DNA of 46,421 nt, taken from contig CAUGJE010000015.1 in the NCBI GenBank assembly GCA_959599915.1, positions 1-46,421 of the forward strand. Reading direction: 5' to 3'. This stretch comes from an uncultured Collinsella sp. (GTDB taxonomy: Bacteria; Actinomycetota; Coriobacteriia; Coriobacteriales; Coriobacteriaceae). The translations under genes and the position numbers were made by a program. The notes under the pieces were generated by a model. That model had not been told where the DNA came from. It saw only the letters and a program-made list of their open reading frames with translations, and did not search any database. Of this stretch, positions 35,540-44,073 are shown in pieces. Positions within the stretch are counted from its first letter, which is position 1, and each line of letters opens with the position of its first letter.

Positions 35540-35677
35540 GGGATGCGGTTTCCTTTTGGACGCCGGTTCGGAAAGCGCATCCCGTTCCAGGGCAATATTC
35601 TGGGATGCAGTTTCCGCAGCCCACCCCATTTGGAAAGCGCATCCCATAATTTGGCTGAAAACTGAGATGCGCTTTCC
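35540..35677. repeat. Array of five alternating 14-bp inverted repeats at 30/32-bp spacing
   Basis: GGGATGCGGTTTCC (35540), GGAAAGCGCATCCC (35570), GGGATGCAGTTTCC (35602), GGAAAGCGCATCCC (35632) and GAGATGCGCTTTCC (35664) alternate in orientation with start-to-start distances of 30, 32, 30 and 32 bases. Neighbours can pair into successive hairpins. It lies in the 439-base gap between the LuxR-type gene and the kinase operon. It resembles a BIME/REP-type array; the spacers differ. Confidence 0.8.
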
Positions 35678-35747
35678 AAACGAGCCGAAACGGGCCGAAT
35701 CGATCGGGCCACCTCGCATCCCGCTATCCTCGCCATCTGCCCGAGCG

Positions 35748-35756
35748 TGCTACACT
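35748..35756 (+). promoter_or_regulatory. Extended -10 element TGC-TACACT of the kinase/cell-wall operon
   Basis: TGC followed by TACACT lies about 80 bases upstream of the first kinase ATG (35837). No -35 consensus is visible, as expected for an extended -10 promoter. It is the best promoter candidate for the long plus-strand operon. Confidence 0.45.
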
Positions 35757-35836
35757 AGCAGCATCTATGCCACCGCGAACGGCTCGGCCCCGCGCCCGCC
35801 GCTCGCAAACGAACTTTAAACGCACGAGGGTTGGCC

Positions 35837-37690
35837 ATGCCGCTTTTCTCGCAACATACCGCCCGGTTCTCGCCGGACGTTCCTTTGGAGGGCACCAGCT
35901 CTCGCGAGCTGCTCAAGCGGTACCAGCCGCTCGAGACACTTGCGACCGGCGGTTTTGGCTCCATCGAGATCTGCCGCGACACGCACCTGCGCCGCCGCGT
36001 CGCCATTAAACGCATCCCCCTTATCAACGGTGCCGGCATGCCCGCTAGCGACATCATGGATGTCCTGCGCGAGGCGCACACTGCCGCCATGCTTCAACAT
36101 CCCAACATCGTGCAGGTTATCGACTTTACGCACGACACAGCCTATGCCTACCTGGTTATGGAATATGTCGATGGCATGTCGCTGGCCGAGTTTTTGCACC
36201 GCGTGGACGGCCACTCACTTACCTTTGACGAGGCCGCGGCCATTGCCGATGCCCTGGGCCAGGCGCTCACCTTCGCCCATAGTAATGGCGTACTCCACCT
36301 GGACATTAAGCCCGCCAACGTGCTCATCGACCACTCGGGCAATGTAAAGCTCACCGACTTTGGCATGGCGCGACTGTCGTCTGCCGGTGGCTTTGGCGGC
36401 TCACGCGGCGGCACCATCGGCTACATGCCGCCCGAGCAGCTCGATATCGAGACCGGCACGGTCGACGAGCGCGCCGATGTCTTTGCCCTCGCCTGTGTGA
36501 TCTACGAGGGCCTGTGCGGCAGCGCTCCCTTTATGGCGGCCACGCCCGCCGACTCGCTCGGCCGCATCATCGGCGGCGCCACCTATCCCAGCGAGCTGAT
36601 ACCACACTTTCCCCCGGGAGCCGAGGCCGCGCTCATGAGCGCGCTCTCCCCCATGCCGCAGGACCGCCCCAACAGCATCGAGGCATTTTGCGACCAGCTC
36701 CTTGCCGGTCTGGGCAGCGTGCGCGAAGGCCGTCGCAGCCTGGAGCAAATGGTTGGCGAACTTTCGGATGACGAGCAGGAGCTCGACGATATCGAGCCGT
36801 CGCACTACGAGGACGACGCCATCGAGGTCGACCCCGCACTCGGCTGGGCGGGCACGCGCTGGAGCCATGCGCGCGACTACACCATGCGCACTATCTCGGC
36901 GCTAACGTGCGGCACCTTTAGCTTTTTGCTGATGCAAACGGCCGGGGTCGCGGCGCTTCCCGGCCTGGTCATTGCGGCCATCGCGATCGGAGCGGCGGCT
37001 GGCCTGGCCCCCCAGATTGGCTCGGCCATCTCGGCTGTGGGCTTTTTGGTGCTCATGGCCAACGCCACCATGCAGGCACAGGGCATCCTGTCGATGCTGC
37101 CCGTCGCGGTGATCTTTGCCGCCGCCATGTCCGGTTGGTGGATCGCCTGGGGTCGCACCGAGGCTGCCGCGAGCGCCACGCTCACCTGTGCACTCGCGCT
37201 TGGCTGTCTGACCGGCAATACCTTCCTGGCAGCTGGGGTCGCCGCCGGCGTCGCGTCATTTTGGCTCGGCCCGGCAAGCGCCGCCGCGGCAACGGGCATG
37301 GGCGCGCTTTTTGCCCGTCTGGCCACGGTCGCGCTTTCAGCCGGAGGCGTGCTGGGGCTCGGTAACGTTGCCGCAGCGCTGGGAGACCCGCTCCTTTGGG
37401 CTGCCTTTGTGCTGGTCGCGGCAACTGCCGCAGCGTCATCCGCGCTGCTCAATGCCCATGCCAAGCGTGCCGATCAGGGCTCAAACCTTGCCGCAATCGC
37501 CGCCATCGCTGTCACCGGCATCGGCTGCGCAGCGGCGTCCTGTCTTGCACACCATATGGAAATTGCCAGCCTTGCAGCCGCGGTCGTCGCCAAGGCGGCG
37601 GTTGCGGGAACCCTATCCTCTATAATCGTTGGGATATGCCTATATTTGCTCGGATACCAAAGAACCTATACGGAGAGTGATCTTTCGTGA
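35837..37690 (+). CDS. Membrane Ser/Thr protein kinase (PknA/PknB-like, no PASTA)
   Basis: A 617-residue protein with an N-terminal kinase domain (about 28-290): glycine loop ATGGFGSIEIC, ATP lysine in VAIKRI, catalytic loop HLDIKPAN, DFGMA, and GTIGYMPPE after the activation loop. The catalytic loop has HLD instead of HRD, so it is a non-RD kinase. An acidic linker follows, then about eight hydrophobic, Ala-rich helices (about 355-610). ATG at 35837 has GAGGG six bases upstream; an in-frame TTG two codons earlier is less likely. It is the first gene of the FHA-phosphatase-SEDS/PBP-kinase operon and overlaps the next start (GTGA). Confidence 0.9.
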   Translation: MPLFSQHTARFSPDVPLEGTSSRELLKRYQPLETLATGGFGSIEICRDTHLRRRVAIKRIPLINGAGMPASDIMDVLREAHTAAMLQHPNIVQVIDFTHDTAYAYLVMEYVDGMSLAEFLHRVDGHSLTFDEAAAIADALGQALTFAHSNGVLHLDIKPANVLIDHSGNVKLTDFGMARLSSAGGFGGSRGGTIGYMPPEQLDIETGTVDERADVFALACVIYEGLCGSAPFMAATPADSLGRIIGGATYPSELIPHFPPGAEAALMSALSPMPQDRPNSIEAFCDQLLAGLGSVREGRRSLEQMVGELSDDEQELDDIEPSHYEDDAIEVDPALGWAGTRWSHARDYTMRTISALTCGTFSFLLMQTAGVAALPGLVIAAIAIGAAAGLAPQIGSAISAVGFLVLMANATMQAQGILSMLPVAVIFAAAMSGWWIAWGRTEAAASATLTCALALGCLTGNTFLAAGVAAGVASFWLGPASAAAATGMGALFARLATVALSAGGVLGLGNVAAALGDPLLWAAFVLVAATAAASSALLNAHAKRADQGSNLAAIAAIAVTGIGCAAASCLAHHMEIASLAAAVVAKAAVAGTLSSIIVGICLYLLGYQRTYTESDLS

Positions 37691-38700
37691 ACTTCCTGAA
37701 CATCTTCGAGGACCACGTGGCCGGCATCTTCGGTGCCACCCGTGCCCCGTTCTCCTTTAAGAAGCTTGCCAAGCAGGCCGCTCGCGACATGGAGGATCAG
37801 ACTCTGGTGATCAACGGCGTCAACACGGCGCCGGCACTCTATACCATCCTTATCGCCGCCGACGACGATCCCATGCTCGCCCCGTTCTACCCCGAGCTTT
37901 CGCGCGAGGTCCGCGAGTTCGTGAAGGCGCAGGCCGAAAAGCGCCGCTATGTCTTTGTCGGCGAGCCCCTCGTGCGCTTTATGATCGATCCGCAGCTGCG
38001 CGCCGGCAAGTTCTCGGTCTTTGCCGAGAACGTCGATGCCCCCACGCTCGGCCGCCTGTACGAAGAAGAGCGCGCCTATCAAAACGGCCTGGGCCAGAAC
38101 AACTCCGCGGCAAGCCGTGCCGCCAGCGCCCCGCGCGCCGGCCAGCAGCAGTTTGCTGCCCCGCAGCAGCAGCGCCCCGCCGCCATGCCCCAGCAGCAGC
38201 CGACGCCTCGCGCCGCCACTCCCGACCCGCTTGCCGTGGCAGACCCCTTCGCGCCTAGCGTCCCCGACCCCGCCGCAGCACCCATCCCGGTGCCGCAGAC
38301 CATCTCGCGCGACGCGCTTGCCGGCATGGGCGGAGCCGCCGCGACCGGTGCCGCCGTGGGCCTAGGCGCCGCAGCCGGCATCGCCTCCAACATGGCGAGC
38401 ACTCGCGCCCCGCAGCGCCCGCTCGCCCAGCTCGTCGACGTCGTGAGCGGCGAGAGCCATAGCATCACCTCCGCACAGGTGACCATCGGTCGCGAGCGCT
38501 CAGTTTCCGACATTGCCCTGCGCGACCCCAACGTGTCGCGCCGCCACGCCCAGCTCACCTTTACGGGCTCGGATTGGTCGATCGAGGACCTCAATTCCAC
38601 CAACGGCACGCTCGTCAACAACCGCCGCATTACGCGCTGCCCGCTGCGCAACGGCGATTTGCTAACGTTTGGCCTGAGTACCTTTGAATTTAGGGGATAG
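37687..38700 (+). CDS. fhaA: FhaA-like protein (DUF3662 plus FHA)
   Basis: A 337-residue protein with an N-terminal DUF3662 domain (about 1-120, NFLNIFEDHVAGIFG...), a Gln/Pro/Ala-rich linker (about 135-250) and a C-terminal FHA domain (about 260-335) with VTIGRERSVSDIAL, VSRRHAQL and DLNSTNGTLVNN. This is the architecture of mycobacterial FhaA (Rv0020c), which binds phosphorylated partners of PknB signalling and affects peptidoglycan synthesis. It starts with GTG, overlapping the kinase stop. The homology is inferred from architecture and gene order. Confidence 0.9.
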   Translation: MNFLNIFEDHVAGIFGATRAPFSFKKLAKQAARDMEDQTLVINGVNTAPALYTILIAADDDPMLAPFYPELSREVREFVKAQAEKRRYVFVGEPLVRFMIDPQLRAGKFSVFAENVDAPTLGRLYEEERAYQNGLGQNNSAASRAASAPRAGQQQFAAPQQQRPAAMPQQQPTPRAATPDPLAVADPFAPSVPDPAAAPIPVPQTISRDALAGMGGAAATGAAVGLGAAAGIASNMASTRAPQRPLAQLVDVVSGESHSITSAQVTIGRERSVSDIALRDPNVSRRHAQLTFTGSDWSIEDLNSTNGTLVNNRRITRCPLRNGDLLTFGLSTFEFRG

Positions 38701-38706
38701 TCGCTT

Positions 38707-39123
38707 ATGAACATCGATATCGTCCTTTTTGCAGGCCGCATCGTCTTGGTCGCCCTGCTCTATATCTTCCTGTTCGCCGTCATGAAGACCGGCGTGGGAC
38801 TCGTGCGCGGGCAGCGCCGCGACTCGGCTATCTGGACGATTGATGTGGACAAGGGTCCGCGCGGTATCCGCGGCATCCACGTAGACATGCTCGGCCCCGT
38901 CATCGTCGGTCGCTCGCCATCTTCGGACATCTGCATCAACGAACCGTTCGTCTCGGCCTCGCATGCGCGCTTTTCGCTGCAGGGCCCGGCGCTCATCATC
39001 GAGGACCTCAACTCGCTTAACGGCACGCTCGTCAACGGCCGCCAGCTCGTGGAGCCCGCGACGCTGCGTGAGGGCGACGAAGTCCAGATTGGCGACGTGG
39101 TCATGAAGGTGAACCGTCGATGA
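38707..39123 (+). CDS. fhaB: FhaB-like membrane FHA protein
   Basis: A 138-residue protein with one N-terminal membrane helix (about 5-25) and a C-terminal FHA domain (about 55-135; IVGRSPSSDICI, VSASHARF, DLNSLNGTLVNG). It matches mycobacterial FhaB/FipA (Rv0019c) in size, topology and position between FhaA and the PstP phosphatase. It reads phosphothreonine at the membrane, probably linking kinase activity to the division or elongation machinery. It begins 6 bases after the fhaA stop, and its stop overlaps the phosphatase start (ATGA). Confidence 0.9.
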   Translation: MNIDIVLFAGRIVLVALLYIFLFAVMKTGVGLVRGQRRDSAIWTIDVDKGPRGIRGIHVDMLGPVIVGRSPSSDICINEPFVSASHARFSLQGPALIIEDLNSLNGTLVNGRQLVEPATLREGDEVQIGDVVMKVNRR

Positions 39124-41054
39124 TCGACGAGGAGAACAAGTCCGCAACCATGACCGAGGCACCGGCTGCCGCCGTAGCTGCACCGGCCCACGCCGCTCCG
39201 GCGGACTCCACACCCGTGGAGCCCGAGGACACCGTGTTCTCCCTGCCTCTTTCGCATGTTACGCATGATATTTCGGATCTCGCCGATAACGAGGGCGAAG
39301 AGGATGCCGTAGCGGCGCCCATCGGCGCACATGCTGCGGAACAGCCCACAGCGCCCGAAGCAACCCCGGCGCCGGCTCACTTTGCAGAGCCCGTCGCCGC
39401 GGCAATCAACGAGAGCGCTGCGGTGTTTGCGGCACCCGAACCCGCCGCGCCGGCGTTTCCCATAGCCCCGGCATCCGAGGTTGCGCCCGCGTCTACGCCG
39501 GCGCCCGAGGCGGGGCCATCCCCCGAGGACGGCCCCGCACCCAAGGCCCCGCAGCCTGCGCCCGCAAGCGAGTCCGATGCCGTGGCCGAGCCCGCCGCCC
39601 AGTCGCAAAGCACACCCGCGCCGTCGCACTTTGCGACGCCCGAGCCTATAGACGCCAGCCCGCAAGACGACGAGTCGACCGCCTGCGCGTCCGAAGAGCC
39701 CGGCTCCCCGGACACCGGCGATTCCGAATCAAACGCCGAGACCGACACTGTCTCTCCCGGTGACACAGCCGAGATCGACGTTGCCGCCGTTGAGGCCAAG
39801 CTCAAAGACCCCGGCTCGACCATGAGCTTTGAGCCCCTGACCGAGGAGCGCATCGAGACCGACTCAACCTATGATGCCGGCACCACCACGCAACTCATGT
39901 GGGGCGCCCGCTCTGACGTTGGCTGCGTACGCCCGCACAATGAGGATTCCTACCTGGTGCAGTCGCCGCTCTTTTGCGTATGCGACGGCATGGGCGGTCA
40001 CGCCGCCGGCGAGGTAGCCTCTTCCATCGCCGTCGAGACTATTGCCAAGACGGCCCCGCAGTCCGCCGACGCAGCACGCCTGGCCGCAGCCGTCGAGGCA
40101 GCCAACGCCGCCGTAATCGAGGCCGCCTTGAATGGCCTGGGCAAGCCCGGCATGGGCTGCACAGCCACTTGCGCCTATATCGAAAACGACACGCTCGCCA
40201 TCGCCCACGTGGGTGACTCTCGCGCCTACCTGCTCCACGAGGGCACGCTCATCCGCGTGACCCGCGACCACTCCTACGTGGAGGAGCTCGTGGACGCCGG
40301 CGAGATTACGGCAGACGAGGCTCGCGTCCACCCCAACCGCTCGGTCATCACCCGTGCGCTGGGCTCGGACCCCGCCATGTATGCCGACCACTTTACTCTG
40401 CATATCGAGGAAGGCGACCGCCTGATCCTGTGCTCCGACGGCCTTTCGAGCATGATTCCCGATAGCGATATCGAGAACATCGCCACGCAGTCCTCAACCG
40501 CGCAAATCTGCGTCGACAACCTAGTGGACGCGGCGCTTGCCGCCGGCGGCCACGACAACGTGACCGTAGTAGTCGTTGACCTGGTTGACGATGGCGTTAT
40601 GCGCGAGGCGCAACGCGTGCGTCGCCGCAACATTACTATCGCCGCCATCCTGGCCCTCGTCTTTGTGCTGGCAGCTGGCATCTGGGCCTACACGGGTGTC
40701 ACCGGCTCGTACTACCTGGGTACCTACCAGGGCAATGTCGCCGTCTGGCGCGGCCTTCCCGGCAAGCCGCTCGGACTCAAGCTCCACTGGCTCGAAAGCG
40801 AAACCAGCATCAAGCTGTCCGACCTGCCCGAAGACACGCAAAACCGCCTCAAGGCGGGCATTCCGCAAACAAGTGTCGACGATGCGCAGGACACGATATC
40901 CAAGTACCGCCACCAGATCGATGAAGAGCAGACCCGCCAGGTGATCGACGCGCAAACGATTCGCGACAACACCAATCAGGGATCGACCTCCGAATCAGAT
41001 TCCGAGAAAACCGCCGAACAGTCCGCCGAGGCCGAAGCCTCCGAAAAGAACTAG
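39120..41054 (+). CDS. PstP-like PP2C Ser/Thr phosphatase with long N-terminal extension
   Basis: A 644-residue protein. Residues 1-255 are an Ala/Pro/Glu/Ser-rich, probably disordered extension absent from typical PstP. A PP2C domain follows (about 260-490), with SDVGCVRPHNEDS, VCDGMGGHAAGE, AHVGDSRAY and GGHDNVTVVVVD supplying the metal-binding Asp residues. Then come one membrane helix (about 505-524) and an extracytoplasmic tail of about 115 residues. PstP removes phosphates placed by the PknA/PknB kinases. It is translationally coupled to fhaB. An internal start giving a normal-length PstP cannot be excluded, but none with an obvious SD was seen. Confidence 0.92.
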   Translation: MIDEENKSATMTEAPAAAVAAPAHAAPADSTPVEPEDTVFSLPLSHVTHDISDLADNEGEEDAVAAPIGAHAAEQPTAPEATPAPAHFAEPVAAAINESAAVFAAPEPAAPAFPIAPASEVAPASTPAPEAGPSPEDGPAPKAPQPAPASESDAVAEPAAQSQSTPAPSHFATPEPIDASPQDDESTACASEEPGSPDTGDSESNAETDTVSPGDTAEIDVAAVEAKLKDPGSTMSFEPLTEERIETDSTYDAGTTTQLMWGARSDVGCVRPHNEDSYLVQSPLFCVCDGMGGHAAGEVASSIAVETIAKTAPQSADAARLAAAVEAANAAVIEAALNGLGKPGMGCTATCAYIENDTLAIAHVGDSRAYLLHEGTLIRVTRDHSYVEELVDAGEITADEARVHPNRSVITRALGSDPAMYADHFTLHIEEGDRLILCSDGLSSMIPDSDIENIATQSSTAQICVDNLVDAALAAGGHDNVTVVVVDLVDDGVMREAQRVRRRNITIAAILALVFVLAAGIWAYTGVTGSYYLGTYQGNVAVWRGLPGKPLGLKLHWLESETSIKLSDLPEDTQNRLKAGIPQTSVDDAQDTISKYRHQIDEEQTRQVIDAQTIRDNTNQGSTSESDSEKTAEQSAEAEASEKN

Positions 41055-41070
41055 AAAGGGAGTGCCGCTT

Positions 41071-43941
41071 ATGAGTCGCCGCAACACCGAGCTGCTCTTG
41101 CTCATCGCCTCGGCGTTCCCCGTCATCCTGCTGTATGCGATGTACGTGCTCACCGCGGGCGCCGCCATCTCCTTTGAGACGCTCGCGGTGCCGATCGGCC
41201 TCTTTGCCGCCTTCGCCGCGGCACATATCGCCGTGCGCATCTTGGCGCCCGGCGCCGACCCGGCCATCCTGCCCATCGTCTTTGTGCTTTCGGGCCTCGG
41301 CATCACGTTCGTGACGCGCTTGGCGCCCACGCTCGCTATCTCGCAGCTCGTCATCCTGTTTATCTCGGTGGCGCTGATGGTAGGCACGCTTGCGCTGGTC
41401 AAAAACCTCGATGTGGTCATGCGCTACAAGTACACCTTTGGCATCATCGGCATCATCTTGCTGATGCTGCCCATCTTTATCGGCACCACGATCTCGGGCT
41501 CCAAACTGTGGATTCGCATCGCCGGCTTTACCATTCAGCCCGGCGAGTTCGCCAAGATCTTTATCGTGCTGTTCCTGGCCGGTTACTTGGCCGAGAACCG
41601 CGAGCTGCTCTCTATTTCCAACCGCAAGATCTTGGGTCTTAAGATTCCGCGCCTGCGCCTGCTGCTGCCGCTGTTCGCAGTCTGGGGCGTATGCCTGCTC
41701 GTCGTCGTCTTCGAACGCGACCTGGGCTCGGCCGTGCTGTTCTACACCATCTTCTTGCTGATGCTCTACGTTGCCACGGGTCGCTTCTCGTATGTCATCA
41801 TCGGCCTTGCGCTCTTGGCCGTGGGGGCTGTGGGCGCCTACAAGTTCCTGTCGCACGTCCAGGTGCGTTTCCAGATCTGGGCCGATCCCTTTAAGGACGC
41901 CCAAGGCCAGGGCTACCAGATTGTTCAGTCCCTCTTTTCGCTGGCCGATGGCGGCCTTGTTGGCGTGGGCATTGGCAACGGTATGGCCAATAACATCCCC
42001 GTCGTCGAGTCCGACTTTATCTTCTCGGCTATCGGCGAGGAAATGGGCCTTTTGGGCGGCGGCGCCGTGCTCATCCTGTTTATGCTTTTTGCCGTACGTG
42101 GCCTGACCACGGCAGCCCGTGCCAAGTCCGACCTTGCCGCCTTTAGCGCTACCGGTCTTACGGCCGCCATCAGCTTCCAGGCGTTCTTGATCGTCGGTGG
42201 CGTTACCCGCCTGATTCCGCTGACTGGCGTTACCCTGCCCTTTATGAGCCAGGGCGGTTCCTCACTGCTGGCAAGCTTTATCATCGTCGCGCTTTTGCTG
42301 CGCGCCGGTGACGAGGCAACCGGTCGCGAGGCCGAGCTCACCGGCACCGGCACCATGGCCGCCATCACCGACGATCAGGTCGCTTCTGCCGCGGCTCCGA
42401 CCGGCACGCGCTTCGCCTCTTCGTCTTCCTACGGCCGCGGTAGTCACTCCACCGGTTCGCGCATGCGTCGTCGCCTGCTCGACACACCTGAGTCTGGCGT
42501 GCTCGGCCGCGTGGCGCTCGCCAACCGCCTGACCCGCGCGGTGTTTGCTTTTACGGCCCTGTTCGCCATTCTCATCGGTAACCTCACCTATGTCCAGGTC
42601 ATCAAGGCCAAGGATTACCAGGATATGCCGACCAACAATCACACCATCGCCCGTTCCAAGTACATCCAGCGCGGCTCGATCATCACGTCCGACGGCGTGA
42701 CACTGGCCGAGTCGCTACAGCAGGAGGACGGAACCTACGCCCGCTCCTACCCCAACGGCAATATGGCCGCTCACGTGGTGGGCTATGTAAGCCAGCAGTA
42801 CGGCACAGCTGGTGTCGAGAGCGTCATGAACGAAACGCTCACCGGCTCCAAGGATTACTCCAGCTGGAACAACGCCCTCGCGTCGCTCGCGGGCCAAAAC
42901 CAACCGGGCAACACCGCCAAGCTCACCATCGACTCGCGCATCCAGACGGCTGCCGAGCAGGCACTCAAGGGCTTTAAGGGCGCCGTGGTGGTTATGGATC
43001 CGCGCACCGGCGCGGTCCTCGCATGCGCAAGCTCGCCCACCTATGACAACACCAACATCGATGCCCTGATGCAGTCGGGCGGTGGCGAGGACGGCTCCAT
43101 GTACGACCGCGCCATGGACGCGCTGTACACCCCGGGCTCGACCTTTAAGGTCGTCACACTCTCCGCGGCGCTCGAGACCGGCACTGCCAGCCTTACGAGC
43201 ACCTACGAGGCGCCCGGCTCCATGGATATCGGCAACGCGCCGGTCACCAACTACGCCAACGAGAGCTACGGCACCATCAGCCTGCAGCAGGCTTTTGCCG
43301 TGTCGTCCAACGTCGTCTTTGGCCAGGTGGCCAACGAGATCGGCGCCAGCTCGCTCGTCCAGTTTGCCAACGCCTTTGGTTACGGCCAAAAGCTCGGTCA
43401 AGACCTGACCACCACGGCCTCCATCATGGCCGACCCCTCACTCATGACCGAGTGGGAGACCGCCTGGGCCGGCGCCGGCCAGCCTGTCGGCATGGACCAC
43501 ACGCCCGGCCCGCAGACCACCGTCATGCAAAACTGCGTGATAGCGGCGGCCATCGCCAACAGCGGCGTGGTCATGGACCCGTTCTTCGTGGCCCAGGTGC
43601 TTGCCCCCGACGGGACCGTGGTCAAGACCACACAGTCCCGCTCGCTCGGCCAGGCTGTCAGCGCCACCACGGCCGATCAGGTCAAGCAGGCCATGCTCGC
43701 GGTTGTCCAGTCCGGCACCGGCACCGATGCCCAGATTCCGGGCGTCAAGGTCGCCGGCAAGACCGGATCGGCCGAGACCGGCGGCACCAACGTCAACTCG
43801 ATGTTCGTCGGCTTCGCACCTTACGATTCACCCACGGTCGCCATCTCGGTTGCCTTGGAGGATTACGACAAACACGACGTCGAGGCAGCCAAGATTGCCG
43901 GCATCGTCCTGACCGCGGCACTTGCCGCCCAAGGAGCGTGA
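41071..43941 (+). CDS. Fused SEDS (RodA/FtsW-like) and class B penicillin-binding protein
   Basis: A 956-residue single frame combining two enzymes that are usually separate. Residues 1-413 are a SEDS glycosyltransferase with about ten helices, ERDLGSAVLF and the WADPFKDAQGQGYQ loop holding the likely catalytic Asp, ending with TLPFMSQGGSS. A linker of about 75 residues (Ser/Gly/Arg-rich) leads to one membrane helix (about 491-511) and a class B PBP transpeptidase with catalytic Ser in GSTFKV (about 690), SSN (about 745) and KTGSAE (about 897). Mycobacteria encode RodA and PbpA as neighbours at this position. ATG at 41071 has AAAGGGAG upstream. The protein should polymerise and crosslink peptidoglycan. 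Confidence 0.93.
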   Translation: MSRRNTELLLLIASAFPVILLYAMYVLTAGAAISFETLAVPIGLFAAFAAAHIAVRILAPGADPAILPIVFVLSGLGITFVTRLAPTLAISQLVILFISVALMVGTLALVKNLDVVMRYKYTFGIIGIILLMLPIFIGTTISGSKLWIRIAGFTIQPGEFAKIFIVLFLAGYLAENRELLSISNRKILGLKIPRLRLLLPLFAVWGVCLLVVVFERDLGSAVLFYTIFLLMLYVATGRFSYVIIGLALLAVGAVGAYKFLSHVQVRFQIWADPFKDAQGQGYQIVQSLFSLADGGLVGVGIGNGMANNIPVVESDFIFSAIGEEMGLLGGGAVLILFMLFAVRGLTTAARAKSDLAAFSATGLTAAISFQAFLIVGGVTRLIPLTGVTLPFMSQGGSSLLASFIIVALLLRAGDEATGREAELTGTGTMAAITDDQVASAAAPTGTRFASSSSYGRGSHSTGSRMRRRLLDTPESGVLGRVALANRLTRAVFAFTALFAILIGNLTYVQVIKAKDYQDMPTNNHTIARSKYIQRGSIITSDGVTLAESLQQEDGTYARSYPNGNMAAHVVGYVSQQYGTAGVESVMNETLTGSKDYSSWNNALASLAGQNQPGNTAKLTIDSRIQTAAEQALKGFKGAVVVMDPRTGAVLACASSPTYDNTNIDALMQSGGGEDGSMYDRAMDALYTPGSTFKVVTLSAALETGTASLTSTYEAPGSMDIGNAPVTNYANESYGTISLQQAFAVSSNVVFGQVANEIGASSLVQFANAFGYGQKLGQDLTTTASIMADPSLMTEWETAWAGAGQPVGMDHTPGPQTTVMQNCVIAAAIANSGVVMDPFFVAQVLAPDGTVVKTTQSRSLGQAVSATTADQVKQAMLAVVQSGTGTDAQIPGVKVAGKTGSAETGGTNVNSMFVGFAPYDSPTVAISVALEDYDKHDVEAAKIAGIVLTAALAAQGA

Positions 43942-44073
43942 TGCCCGTGATCGAAGCACGAGCATGTGGCGCACCACAGTTAACAAGCTAGCGGCAAGGC
44001 GCCACGCGGCCCCAGCGGCCATAGATTTGGTACTACACACATCGTTGAGCGAATAAGTTAGTTAGGAGCAGGA

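Noticed and set aside
35540..35677. CRISPR array
   Set aside because: The spacing is regular, but the repeats alternate in orientation, are only 14 bp, have 16-18 bp spacers, and no cas genes are present.
41071..43941. Two separate rodA and pbpA genes
   Set aside because: No stop codon or frameshift separates the domains, and I saw no internal start with a good SD before the PBP part; the frame is continuous.
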